64,000 bases of DNA from Cladopsammia gracilis (GCA_022457155.1 JAJGOT010000020.1:2566501-2630500), one strand, 5' to 3'; counted from the first letter of the stretch, positions 46,550 through 58,905 are shown. Notes: generated from the sequence alone by a model not told the origin. Numbers and translations are program-made.

Positions 46550-47159
46550 CAAGTAATTATTGTACTGATCCAGGTCTACAACTGGGAGATCCGGCACCAC
46601 TCAACGGTTTGTCGCTGTGGTCTTGCTGATATTTTATATTTTTTTAACTCTAGGACTCATCAAAAAGTTAAGTAATACTTCTTCATCAATAACGTCTTCA
46701 ACTACCCGATCGATCTTCCTAGAGAAAGTCAGTCACAATTTTCTTGTCTTTGATGACAAATTTATCCTTGAAAATAAAGCCACCCTCAAAAACCCCGGGT
46801 CACATGTGAACGTTAATAATTTTATCAATTAATTCTAACAGTTATCATTTGTAAATGGTACATTCATACGTAGTTTTATTTGCTTTGTTTTACACAATTT
46901 AGTGTCTGTGGATAAATACCACGAATATTTGATTGTTTATATGGGGCAGTTCTTTTGTGCCCCAGTCTTCAACACTTTCTTTGCCTTTCGAGGGACTTGC
47001 CTTTGTAAAAATAAAATTTGTTTACTTGTACAAGCATTGAAACTCTCTCGTAAGAGGCTATGCATAAAAAAATGAAAGAAGAATTTTTTCTGATATTACC
47101 TTAGTAAGAATTTTCGTCTGGCTACGGCCCCGAACGTAATTGCGTTAATTGTGATGACG
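46550..47159. other. Spacer between unit 1 and unit 2
   Basis: No gene supported. A diverged border minisatellite monomer lies at about 46900-46960. Confidence 0.5.
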
Positions 47160-47209
47160 CAACAACCGAAAAAATACTATCACAAATTTCTTTTTCAAGC
47201 ATCCTGCCT

Positions 47210-47215
47210 TTTATT
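47210..47215 (-). terminator. Poly(A) signal AATAAA of copy B
   Basis: Same context and distance from the stop codon as in copy A. Confidence 0.7.
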
Positions 47216-47337
47216 TAACTTCAGCAAGTTTAATACAACTACAAAGCAAAAAATTTCAATATCCCACAATCAGCAGCACTATTATTTACTGTCCCATTGT
47301 TAGTTTTTCATGCAGGTTGACTTTCTCGTCTCGAGAA

Positions 47338-48882
47338 CTAAGCTTGTGGTTTTGGAACCTCTTCAACGAAGATCCGGGACACTGAATTCCAGCCTGTGTA
47401 GGCGTCAACATTTCCAAGTCCAGCGCAATTACCGACCCAGAATCCCACGCGCACCGTTCCTTTGTGGATGTTGTTGCAATGCCCTTCAATATGGCGGACG
47501 CGGTGTGGACTTTGAGTTTTACCATGCCACATGTACACGACACCGTCAATTGGAAGAGGAGACGAACATCCCGCCCCATTAAAAGTGAAGTACCAGCGTT
47601 TACAACAGTTGTTACAGGCCGCGACTCTGAAATTTCCATTCCAGTAAACATGAAGCGCTGTGTCAGAGAAGTTTTTTGTGAACACACAATCCTGTGTAAT
47701 AATGAAAAACAAAATAAAGGGAAAATAATGATTATCTTAACCACAACAAACATTTGAGAATGGAGGAAAACGAAAATTAGTACTCTGTTTACTGTCCAAT
47801 CTAAATTCACTACAATTATCTCTGATTTGCAGAATTTAAGAAAGTGTATTGCGAGTTTGTTTTTTGGAAGACCACAAGAAAGAAACTTCGCCAAGCTAAA
47901 CTAACCTTGATCAGACCGTTGTCTTTGTCATCATTAATGTTTTTCCACGCGCATTCCTTCCAGTTTTTAAAAGCCGTCAGACCTGGAGTCCCAGTCATTC
48001 CACTCCTTCCGCTCTCCCCACGCTCCCCTTTTAGCCCGGCAGGTCCCCGGACTCCGCGCTCTCCTTTCGCGCCATCCTTTCCATTGGTACCCGGTATCCC
48101 ACTAGGTCCCGGAGATCCCTGGGGTCCCGTCTTCCCAGGGATTCCTTGGTCACCTTTAGCTCCTTCGCGGCCATCACGTCCGTCACGGCCTGGTATCCCA
48201 GGGGAACCAGGCTTTCCATGCATGCCGGGAACACCAGCATAATAGAAAGGAGGCGGCTGGTAATTTAAAGTGAAAATAAAGTTGGTACGTATTCATGAAT
48301 GCACTATGTATATTGATTTAAACTCTAACAGATAGTATTTGTTTTAGTCCTGATTGTTTCTTACAGACGTCACGATATAGTTTTTGAAACCTTTCTCGAG
48401 ATTTGACAAATTTGAAAAACAATCGAATGATCCGCTTCTTTTATGCGTGCATTTTAAGGCAATACTATGGATTAAAAATACATTCTTTAGTTGAGCTGTT
48501 AGAATTCGTTTCGTTTACAGTGACAAGTATTTTAAAATTCCTCCTATTACACTGAAAAGAACTGAAGCCATTGATGAATTATCAAACATTGTTGCGGCTT
48601 TGTTTGAGTTGCTACAGCACTGTATCACAATTAATGTAATTCGAGTTAAGAATTCGTTGATTCAATACGCCGAAGTTAAATCAATATTTGTAAAGAAACG
48701 GCGTTTTGCTTTTCCCAAAAATTTACATAAGTTCACGAAAATATTCAACGCAATCACTGACTCACCATGTTGTAAGATGGTTGTTTGGTTTTGTTGTCTG
48801 CCGCGTCACAATAAGCCAAGAACGACATCACAAGAAAGGACAAGAGAGCAACCCGCGAAACTTTACACGGGACGGTGGCCAT
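47338..48882 (-). CDS. CTHRC1-like secreted collagen-repeat protein, copy B, 273 aa
   Basis: Exons 48766-48882, 47906-48256 and 47338-47691, all phase 0 with GT-AG borders (ATG|GTGAGT; CCAG|CCGCCT; AAG|GTTAGT; CTGTGT-type acceptor ending CAG|GATTGT). Signal peptide core [15 protein letters not shown]. The collagen exon gives 29 Gly-X-Y triplets with no break, the most regular of the three copies, then [11 protein letters not shown]. The globular exon has [20 protein letters not shown] (Glu before the Cys replaced by Gly) and ends [19 protein letters not shown]. The most variable stretch is just before the CC pair and in the loop after PLPIDG. Secreted extracellular protein of the CTHRC1 family; its role in this animal is not known. 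Divergence from A and C is mainly at exposed-looking positions, so sub-functionalisation is possible. Confidence 0.92.
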
Positions 48883-48899
48883 TTTCTCGTTGTGATTTC

Positions 48900-50070
48900 C
48901 TGCGATCAAGGATATAAAAACAGATCAGAAGAAAGTTACGGATTAACGTGTCACAGATAAACTGAGAGGGACCTAGCTTGATAAACAAATCAAAAAAGAG
49001 GAAATGCTAACAAGCGCTATTGGGGAAAGAATTGCTAAGCAGTCCTTAAGTTAAACCTTTTCTTTCAACCTGGATCGAATTTTGGGTGATGGACTTTGGA
49101 GTCTGTGGAAAAATCTTATGGAGTGACCTGATTCAAATAAAATCTATTTGGCAGTATTTTCAGCGGTGTGATACAAGTTATTATTCTGTATTTTTGTGTC
49201 CTTGACCATAATTTTCTTTTAAGACTGTGGATTAAATGCTAAAGTCCGTTAAAATTAATGAAAGCCATTGCGCAGTATTTTTTACTAGTGTTTATTATGT
49301 ATTTTTTTTTTTTTTTGCTGTTGCAACCGTTAAAATAGAGGATGCTAAACAGTAGAACTTGATTTTCCTGAATTTCTTTCAGTGGATTTATTTTCACGCC
49401 AGTTCTCTTCAAAATACACACTCTCTAATTTTGCATGAAGGAACCTGGTCAAACTATTGTCGCTTTTATCTTTCACTAAAAATGGGAACAGAGAACTGAA
49501 AAGATACTGGAATCGAACCATCCCGGGATTACTTCACAGAACAAATATGTCTCAAGCGAGTACAAATATGTCTCATGCACTAAATGAATGGCATGAAAGG
49601 AAACTTAATTTTAACAAGACAAAAAGGGAGAAATGATTTGAAGTAGCAGCAAAATAGTTGAAAGGAGAGCGAACTTTGAAGAGAAAAAATTGTTAGCGTT
49701 TATTGATTTCAAGTAAAAACCAAACTTTGTAGCTACTCGAAGAACTCCTGTTAAGCCAGAGTTTGATTTAATTAGCTAGTAATTAAAAACTTCGCAATTC
49801 AAGAGTGTTTTACGGATTGCAATGGAGCCCATGATATATAATTTACAATAACAAAACGATTTTAAAATCTGGAGACTTTTTAGCAAACGTTTTCTATTGT
49901 AAATCAGTTGAAAGAGACTGCAAAAAATGGTTTGAGGTCTATACCGTATCAGCACGTAGCACTGGTATTTTTGCTCTAGGAAAAATTAAGTCTAACCTCA
50001 ATTTTCGACGAACAACTTCAACTGGAAAGAGGTTGGGGAAGAAAACAGGAAAACTTAAAAAACGGCATAC
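48900..50070 (-). other. Intron in the 5' UTR of copy B
   Basis: Acceptor ATCGCAG|GAAATC with a pyrimidine-rich tract before it; donor ACAG|GTATGC at 50071/50070. Aligns with the copy A intron; it also holds border-minisatellite monomers. Confidence 0.55.
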
Positions 50071-50165
50071 CTGTAAAAATGAAAAGTCTTCTTGTTCGTT
50101 CCAAAAACCTTGAACTGATTGCTGCTGTAAATGAATGAGATAAGTTTCTAGCCAGACTGATAGAT
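50071..50165 (-). other. Probable untranslated leader exon of copy B
   Basis: Near-identical to the copy A leader (TTTTTACAG|GTATGC; 'ttcaaggtttttggaacgaa'). The 5' end is not defined. Confidence 0.5.
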
Positions 50166-50369
50166 ATTTTCAGCCTATGTTTTGACATTATATTGTAACG
50201 CGTTAGCGCGAGTTTATTGTTTACTATGAGTTGAACTTTGGCAATCTACATAATTATCACTTTATAGACACAGTATAAATTACGATAGCTGCCACTCTGT
50301 ATTTGGATTGTAGTCGAAATTCGACATAACTTTAGAGTGCGATTTCGACGTATCAAAATTTTAAACGAG

Positions 50370-51640
50370 TTTTAATAGCGGAGCACTTGCCAGGCCGAAG
50401 GCCTGGCTGCGCAGCTCCATACTCATAGAACCTGTGCCGTGATTTTTCATGGTCATGGCCAGCGGAATGTTTCGCGGGCGGCGTCTGTTACATGTGTGAC
50501 TGTGTGTCCGAGCGTCGCTCAAGGCTACTAGCTCGCGAGCGCGTATGACGTCGCAAAACATGCGCGAATGACGCCACACAACATCCGGGAATGCCGAATG
50601 TCACGTCAGCTGTATGCGTACGACGTCATCGACATCCGGGATCTTTGAGGCTTTGTTTTTCGCGCGGCTACACAGCCGTCAGCTCGGTAAACACTTTAGT
50701 TGGATTGTTGTGTTTAGCGGAGAATTAAAGTCGTTATTTCCCTGCAGTTTTTCGCGGTTTGCTACTCAAGACAGAGATACTAGTTAAGGGATACTCAGAA
50801 GCCGCTTTAGTGGAAAAAGAACAGCTTTCAGGAATAAAATCTTGCTTCGAGGAACTTCATATTATCAATGCGGGAGATGCCTTGTTTTATTACGGTTTCA
50901 GAACCTAAGAAGCGGAGTTTTAACGAATTTCCAAGCAGTCCAGTGCTTTAAAGGTAAAATAAATCACATTTTTCGATGGGAATTTATGTTGATATCAATT
51001 TTTGATTGACTTTTCCTTTGAGTTCTCTTAAGTTTTGGAGACATGTTTATGAAACGTGTTCAAATTAAGTCGTGTTATCTTGAATTTCATCGAGGACAGC
51101 TTTGTCTTGATGCGCTAGAAATAGTACTTTTCTTCTTCTTTTAAACATAAATTAATGGAGATTGAATAAAATTTTTCGAAAGAAGATTTTGTTGTCCGTT
51201 TTTGTGTCTTTGTTCATTCATTACATAGATTAAAAAGCGATTTTATGTAAACAAAACAAGACTTAGATTTTCTTTCTTCACTCGCGTCGCCTTATGCAAA
51301 TAAGCTTAAGCTTATGTTTGTGTATTTTTGCAATTTTAATTTCCAAATCAGTTTCTCGGGCAATTTTTTACAAACAAAAACTGTATTTTATTCGGAAAGT
51401 AGTCGTACTAGTTATTCTGGAAAGAGAAAGGTTGTTTTTGTGAACTTTTGTACGGTCTAAATGTGCTGTGCAGACGGTCGGGTAATACTGTTTTTGAGAA
51501 TTGCTAAAATTGAAAATAGCCCGTTCTTCAATCTTAATACTTGTGCTTCCAACCTTTCACCTTTGTTAAGTTTCACCTTAGTTAAGCTTGATTAAAGTGC
51601 GACGCTGATAGGCTGGGCCAATCTATATACATTATGATAC
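50370..51640 (+). repeat. R1 repeat, copy iii (unit-2-specific)
   Basis: Unit 1 passes directly from 'gcgatttcggcgta' to 'cgctattacactcttttgacc' (30656-30710); unit 2 has ~1.3 kb between these. The block begins with 'tttaatagcggagc', a GC-rich stem around 'ggccgaaggcc', then 'catactcatagaacc', and ends near 'ggccaatctatatac'. With copy iv it makes a large inverted repeat around psi2. Confidence 0.7.
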
Positions 51641-53500
51641 GTTATTACACTCTTTTGACCGCGCGCTCGGCAAACCACTTTCAAAAACTTTTTGGGAGAA
51701 AATGATTGTCGTATAATAAATAATTAATATTCGTCAGTTCGTCTATTAGTCTATTTTTTCGAGCCTTTAGGCACTAATGATTCGTAAAAATAACCAGCCG
51801 CATTTTAACGCAGTTCCGCTGAATAACCTTTGTGTATTAAACAAATGTAAACTTTTTATTTTCAATTCAAGAGAAGAGCGTCGCAAAAAAAATTTGTGAC
51901 ATTTAAGCAAGGCTGTCATTTTTCCCATGATTGTTGAATTTAATACAAGGGTGTCAACAAAACTATACCATCACAATACAAGTACAAAAAATATATATAT
52001 ATTTTAATTCCTTCCATAAGGAACTTATAACAATAATACTAGCTGCGGTCACACTAGCCATTTTACCCTTGGGCAAGAGTCTCTTGCCTACGGGGAAGCA
52101 ACTTTCTGTGTGTGACCGATTTCCCCAGAGTGAAATTGGCTTCCTCGGGAAATTTCCATGGATACGTAAAAAAGAACAAAAGAATTGCCCATGACAGTTC
52201 CAGAGGTAAGTACTATGTAATAACAAGAACCCAAAGCGGCTCAACCAATCACAAAAAAGTGATATGTACCAAACATTAGAAAACACGTGTTGTCCGTGCA
52301 GTCGTGCTGCAACATGGCTGGTTTTCAAGCGTTTCGATGAGAACTGAAAAAAGCGCATTGGTTGCCGGCGTCGACGTTCTCTTCTTAAAATAAAGTGCCG
52401 AAATGCCTATGCATAAACCTATTTGAGGTGGAGGTTGTAAGGCAAGCGGCAATATTGCCGAAAACATTTCACGATTCTTGTCATCCATGTTTACATTCAA
52501 GATTATTAATCTGTGTTTTCCGCCAAATCGGATGCACGTGTTTCTTCCCCTTGGGCAATTTTTCTGCGTGTGTCCGCAAGCATGAAATCGATCAAAACCC
52601 AGAGCGAGCCCAACCCAAGCTATTTCCCATGGGTCATCAGAGAGCAAGGTCACTTAGCGAGCGATGTTTAGTACAACGCTTGGAATGGAGTTACAGTTTT
52701 TATTTTTTCCATACCATTTTAGTGCTTTTAAATCAAACTATATGAAAGCCAATACAATTTGACCTTTTCGGTTCTCTTAGCTGAAAATTTTAGCGGCAGA
52801 CAATTTTAGGGATAGGAAGCTTTTCCCCGAATTTACTCTTGGCTGCTTTCGCCTTCCCGAAAATCCTAGGTCGCCTTATTTTGTACCCAAAATGTTAAAT
52901 TTTCCGATGTTACGAAAGTTTTAGGCGACATTTTTTCTAAAGAAAACTCTATTTTGTAGTCTAATTAATTAAAAAATTTTAGATGACTGCGGGATACCGA
53001 ACAGTTTTTCCACCGAGCGCATGCATGCACAGGGAGGCCGACAATCTGTTTGTGTAACATGAACGTTTGTAATTTTATAGGAAATGTATGGGATTTACCT
53101 AAATTTCATATTATAGCGACGTATCGCCAAATGTATGTACTGATTAACGCTAAATAAACGTTAAATTACCTTATTTATTGTGTGTTGTCGTCCTTTTGCC
53201 GTAGAAGTGATTTTTGAGTGATTTTGAAGGATTCTGAGTTCGCCGTTGACTGTGCGTCTAATGTCCCAACTATCCCAGGGATTCCCTGGTCACCTTTGGC
53301 TCCGTCTCGGCCATCATGTCCATCACGGCCTAGTATCCCAGGGGAACCAGGCCTGCCATGCATGCCGGGAACACCAGCACAATAAAATGGAGGGGGCTGC
53401 CAATTTGAAGTAAAAATAACTAATGAAATATTCATGAGTGGTTTTGTATATAATTGTTGAATCAGTATATGTTTAGTGCTGATGGTTTGTTCCCAATTTC

Positions 53501-53597
53501 GTACCCAGAGTCCTCAGGCTTCTTGGTCAGCGGATCGTCGTCAGGAGCTCCTCCTGGTGTCAACCCGGTGACCAAGAAGCCAGAGTACTCTGGGTAC
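53501..53597. mobile_element. ~97-bp palindromic MITE, GTACCCAGAG ends
   Basis: Copy of the 34953-35047 element with perfect ends GTACCCAGAGT/ACTCTGGGTAC. Confidence 0.7.
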
Positions 53598-53745
53598 GAG
53601 ATTCGTTTGTTCCATATAAAATATATAGATAGGCTTAGCCTAACAGCAAATAAAATCATAATCGATATGAACTGTGTAGCGCCAATCGTATCAAATGAAT
53701 ATGTTTGAAAAAAGTTATAAAAGCGCTTTTGAAACTAAATGTTCA

Positions 53746-53775
53746 GACGTTTCGGGACTTCTGTCCCTTCCTCAG
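53746..53775 (-). ncRNA. Hammerhead-ribozyme-like motif at the 3' end of the Penelope-like element
   Basis: The minus strand reads CTGAGGA, a bulged A, stem GGGAC/GTCCC with loop AGAA, then GAAAC and GTC. CUGANGA and GAAA are the hammerhead core; flanking TTCA before and TGAA after could form stem I. Stem III would be only A-U and C-G with no loop, as described for dimer-active hammerheads of Penelope-like elements. Activity is not shown. Confidence 0.5.
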
Positions 53776-55732
53776 TGAATAGCCGTTAACTGAAAACGCG
53801 CGTCAGCTATTTAAATGTTCCAAATGTCGCCATGTCACAACATTGTAGCGCGCGCGGATGAAGTCTAAATAAAACTAAAGTCAATGTTCATGCCGTGTGG
53901 TTGGAGGGTTTGGCATTTGAAAATTAGACGACACTCCGCACTGCGTCTCTCCGTGGTACTTTTAAAACCTGTTGTAATCACGGAAACCATCATGTCATCG
54001 GTTGTGTGTCCGGGAGATGAGAAGTGTTTAGCGACGGGCAGATCTGCTTTCTTTCGTACCGATCTGAGATGCTCGCAGAATCTGTCGCCGAGCCTGCGTC
54101 CTGTTTCGCCGATGTAACACAGAGTACATGTACGACAGGCAATGATGTAGACGAGGTTACTGGTCGTACATGTGAACTTCTCTCGAATTGTCAACGGCCC
54201 ACCAGGAGTGTTGATCAGGGCCGCTGAACTGGTGTAGGCGCAGGTCTTGCAACGTGGACGGCGACAGAGAAAGGTTCCATTAGAGTCATCCCCCGTATTC
54301 GAGTTGGATTGAAGATTGCTGTGGACCAAGGAGTCTTTTAAATTGGAGTCGCGACGGTACGCACCGAGGACTCGCAAGCTACGGAAGACTTCCATCGTCT
54401 CAGGATCAGATTTGAGGATTTCAAAGTTTTTCGTAAGGATGTTCTTGACACAGCTGTTGGTGGGGTTGTAGGTAGGTATTAGGGGGATGACTTCTTTGTC
54501 GGTGCTTGCATCGTCAAATGGTCACATTGCTGCCTCTCGGGAGATGGTGCTGACGCGTTGGAGGGCTCGATCTACGACTGTTGGGGGATAGTTACGGTGC
54601 AGGAAGAAAGATGCCATTTCCTTGCTCTTGTTGATGAAGTCATTCTCATCACTGCATATCCGTTTAAGGCGGAGAAATTGGCTGTACGGAATGGAGTCTT
54701 TACAACGGACCGGGTGTGAAGATGAGTATGTGAGATACGAGTGAGAGTCGGTTTCTTTGTAGTGTATGGTCGTTGCTAATCCTTGAGCAGTTGGTTTCAG
54801 GAAGAGGTCTAGAAAAGGCAGTTGGTCGTCAGAGATGGACCAAGTGAACTTAAGGCTCGGGTGGACTCGGAAGTTGTTGACAAAATTGGCAAAGTTGTCA
54901 AGTTCGCTTTCTCTACAGGAAGCTGTTCCCACTATGTAGTCGATGTATCGCTTGTAGAGGTCAGGTTTGGTTCCTGGATATTGTAAGACGATTTGTTCCT
55001 CGATGTGACCGACGAACAGACAGGCGTAGTTAGGACCAAATTTACTTCCCATAGCGACACCACCCGTTTGTTGGTAGTAACTGCCGTTGAAGGTGAAGCT
55101 GTTCAGTGTGAGGACCAATTCAGCAAGACGTACTAAGGTCTGTGTAGGTGGTTCTAGCACCGACCGCTTGTTTAGAAAATGTTGTAAAGCTTCAAGGCCA
55201 TCGTTGTTGGGTATCACTGTATACAGTGACTTGATGTCCATTGTGAAAACAAAGCGATTAGAATTGAAGCTGGGATAGCGAAAGGATTGTGCAATATCTA
55301 GCATATGATTAGTTTCCTTGACGTAGCTAGGTAAACCATGAACCAAAGAAGAAGTCATCTTGTCGAGATAAGTAGCTAAGAGCTCAGTAGGGCAGTTACA
55401 AGCGAATACAATGGGCCTCCCGGGGTTTCCTGGCTTGTGGATTTTTGGGAGAAGGTAGAACTTGGAAGTGCGAGGGTGATCCACGATTAGATTGGAAGCT
55501 GTGGCTGGGAGCTCTCCCTTAGTGATTGCGTCCTGGACAACCGAAATGACCTTGTTGTGATGTTCCATTGTGAGATCATGATCCACCCGCTGATAGAAGT
55601 TGCTATCGGAGAGTTGACGTTCAGCCTCTTGAATGTAAAGAGAGCGATCCTAAACTACAACAGCACCACCCTTGTCGGCTGATTTAATGACAATGTCGGT
55701 TCGTTGTTTTAATGAGACAAGGGCGGTCAGTT

Positions 55733-55779
55733 TATTTATTTATTTTTTTTGTTTTTAAATAAATTACCACGTCCCCAAA
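55733..55779. mobile_element. 47-bp insertion with 8-bp target-site duplication inside the Penelope-like element
   Basis: GGTCAGTT occurs at 55725-55732 and 55780-55787. On the minus strand the insert ends in an A-rich tail (AAAACAAAAAAAATAAATAAA), typical of LINE-machinery retroposition of a very short 3' fragment. It breaks the reading frame. Confidence 0.65.
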
Positions 55780-55911
55780 GGTCAGTTCATCACGTGATAA
55801 GTTCATGGCAGTGTTGCGCTGCTTGAAATTGAGCCTGTCCACTTTTTTGCGACATTTAGTGATATGGTAGTCCAAAGCAGCAAATTTTCCCGGGGGTGGG
55901 GTCCATGCCAT

Positions 55912-57270
55912 TAGCCTAACAGCGTCGCTCTCAAAACAGAAAGCCCATGTCAAACTTAACCGAGGTGAAAATTCGGAAACACAAGAATTTCGATTGAAGA
56001 CCGGGCTATTTTTCAAGTTTAGCAATTCTCAAAAACAGAATTACGCGACCGTCTGCACAGTCCATTTAGACCGTACAAAAGTTCACAAAAACAACTTGTC
56101 CGTCTCGAATAACTAGTAGGACTAATTTCCAAATAAAATACACCTATTGCTTATCAAAAGTTGTCCGAGAAACTGATTTGGAAATCAAAATTGCAAAAAA
56201 TACATCAAACATATTTGCATAAGGCCACGCGAGTGAAGTTAGAACTACAAAATCTAAGTCTAGTTTTGTTTACATAAAATCGCTTTTCAACCTATGTATG
56301 AACAAACAAATAAAAATGGACAACGCAATCTTCTTTCGAAAAATTTTATTCAAATCTCCTTAAGTTTATGTTTAAAAGCAAAACTCGAACCATTGCCGAG
56401 CTGTCTTCCATGAAAGAAATCAAAACGTCTAAATCTGAGCACGCTTTATAAACAATTCTCCAAAACTAGCGAGAACAAAAAGAAAAAGTCAATTACAGAT
56501 TGATATCAACATAAATTCGCATCGAAAAAATGTATTTTTTTTACCTTTTAGTCCGTCCACTGCTTGGAAATTCTTTAAATCTACGCTTCTTCAGTTCCGA
56601 AACCCGAAGCGACAAACATCTTCCCGCATTGCTGCCTCATTGATAAAAACGTATAAGTTCCTCGAAGCAAGATTTTATTCAATTCTTGAAAGCTTTTCTT
56701 TTTCCACGGCTATAGCGGCTTATGAGTATCCCTTAAAAGTCCAGTTTCGAATTCGCTGTGGTCGCTGAACGAAAGCACTTAAGACGCATTTTTACAGGGT
56801 TAGCCTCAATCTGAAGTGATAAATTCACAAATTCAGGTGAGAGGATGACCTGTTTAGAGCTCTGTCTATTGTTTAATTTCAAATTTCACGCACCTTCTGC
56901 CGGTATTTTTGAATATTTTACATCAGGTCGAGTCTAACCCTGCATCAATGTGTCATTGGTGTTTGAATTCAGCGGTAATTTTAAATACGAAAATGGCTTA
57001 TTAGTATCCCTGTCTTGAGTAGCAAACCGCGAAAAACTGCAGGAAAATAACCACTTTAATTTAAACAGTTTTCTCCGCTTAGTAAACACGACAAAACATG
57101 AAAGTGTTTTCCCAGGTGACGTGCCAACGCGTACGCCGGGCACACAACGCGCCCGCGGAACATTCCGCTAGCCATGACCATGAAAAATGACGGGCATAGG
57201 TTCTATAGTTGTATATGGGTTCTATGAGTATGGGGCTCCGCGCTGGCCTTCGGCCCGCAGAGCTCCGCTA
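55912..57270 (-). repeat. R1 repeat, copy iv (reverse)
   Basis: Aligns with copy ii of unit 1 without the SINE. Ends with 'catactcatagaaccc'-type sequence and the GC-rich 'ggccttcggcc' stem near 57250. Confidence 0.7.
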
Positions 57271-58905
57271 TAATTATATGTCTTTCTCTTGATGTGGCGA
57301 TTAAATCTAATTATCGACTTTGTTTATACACTGTAAAATTCAATGGCACATTACTATAGCATTTAGAATAATTCTTTAATTGCGCCGGTTGTAATTCGGT
57401 TTACTTCTAGCCGCATACGTTTTTAAATCCCAGCTAACAAAAATATTGAAAAGAGAGTTTGACGACGTGTCAAGTGACATTGGCATCTTATGTCACAATC
57501 AAAATGAAATTTATGCGATGAATCTTTTTTCCAATGAATATACTAAGGACAAATCAATATTTAAAAACAAATGACGTTTCCCATTTCTTACAAATTTCCA
57601 TATTTTGACTGAAGTATTCAACACAATAACTGACTCACCATGTTCTTCGATGGTTGTTTCGTTTTGTTGTCCGCTGCGGCACAAACATGGCGAGTAAAGA
57701 AAAGAGAGGGACGGTAGCCATTTTCTTGCTATGGTGCCCTGCAATCAAATTCAGTTTAAAAAGATCAAAGTGTTGTAGATAACAAGAGGGACCGAGAGGC
57801 TCTTAACAAGTAGAATATACAGATAATAATAAGCAGTGAACGGTTGCTATTTTCACAGAGAAAAGCATTACGGAGAGTTACGGAACGTCAGTTACTCCTC
57901 ACTTTTTATTTATTATTTTTTTCTCCCCTGAAGACTCGAAAAAAATTGAAACTAACTGTTAAAAATACACAGCCGTATCAACCAACTTTCCGCTAAATAC
58001 CGTCCAATAAAATGAAAACTGTTGTGTATTTTTTTGTCCTGGTACTACAGTATGTTGTACAAGTTGTTTAACTTTGTGCCTGAGGGTGTAATTTTAAAAT
58101 ATGGCCGTTACATCGGGCCGTTAAAATAGGAAATGCTGAGCAGTAACTTTAATTTGCAGAATTTCGTCGTGTTGTCTTTTGGGATTTGTGATTTTTCACG
58201 TTTCAAGTTTGAGCTTAAGTACAACTAATATATACGCAATCTATTACTTTGCAGAAAGAACTGACCTGATTAAACATTAGTGCTTGTTTCATTTCTCATA
58301 AAAACACCATCGGACTACATATTAAGTATTCAGTTTAAAAAAAGTGGAAGCAGAAAACTGAAAAAGATTATAGCCTAATCGAAACATCCCGAGCAAAGGA
58401 CGATGTTTTCATGATACCAAGCGACGAAGAACAAAGTGCTTTACTGAGGAAAGGAAACAAACTCAAAAAGGACAGAAAAAGAGAATTTGACCTGAATCGG
58501 TAGAAAAACAGTTGAAAGGAATGCGAACATTAAAGAGGAAAAGCTATTTTGGATTGAAACTCGTGAAAACCTCAATTCCTAGTATTTTCCAACTCTGTAA
58601 GGTATTCGGGCTACTTCTGTTGATCAGATTTGATTTCATGTGCTAGGAAAACACTTGAAATTCAAGAATGTTTTAGACGTCTGGGAGAAAAAACTATCGA
58701 CGATTTTAGGATATGTAATTTAACGATTACAAAACGATAACTCAAAAACCATTTAAGCAAATGTTTTCTGTTGCAAATCAGTTGAAAAAGAGCAATAAGC
58801 GTTTGTATTTTTGCGCTGGACAAAAATAAGTCTAGACTCAATTTACGGCGAAAAACTAATAAAGAAAGAGAGAGAAAAGCATTAAAACTAAGAAAACGAA
58901 CATAC

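Larger units (their letters stand above)
53648..55910 (-). mobile_element. Penelope-like element, 2263 bp, 5'-truncated and inactivated
   Basis: Flanked by a perfect 13-bp duplication TTAGCCTAACAGC (53635-53647 and 55911-55923); unit 1 has the single-copy empty site at 35086-35098. The minus-strand frame holds the Penelope reverse transcriptase (KSADKGGAVVV, then TSKFYLLPKIHKPG, PIVFACNCPTE, FTMDIKSLYT, GVAMGSKFGP, YKRYIDYIVG), a CxxxxxCxxC knuckle and a GIY-YIG endonuclease (VYIIACRTC...CYIGETGRR). Inactivation: in-frame TAG at 55650-55652, in-frame TGA at 54522-54524, an insertion at 55733-55779, and Tyr where the second catalytic Asp of YxDD is expected (54936-54938). The N-terminal part is missing. 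Confidence 0.92.
53175..57721 (-). pseudogene. CTHRC1-like pseudogene psi2
   Basis: The exon 1 relic 57639-57721 keeps ATG and the GTGAGT donor, but a ~13-nt deletion in the signal-peptide core shifts frame and brings a stop. The collagen-exon relic starts at 53396 (GGCAG|CCCCCTCC), reads [17 protein letters not shown] and about ten Gly-X-Y triplets, then the non-collagen tail IVGTLDAQSTANSES and a stop at 53175. The C-terminal globular exon is absent. An R1 copy and a Penelope-like element fill the intron. The tail is shared with psi1, so the exon was already chimeric before the duplication. Confidence 0.85.

Noticed and set aside
53175..53435. psi2 collagen exon as a functional gene
   Set aside because: Its exon 1 is frameshifted in the signal peptide and no globular exon follows; only a transcript with an alternative first exon would revive the idea.
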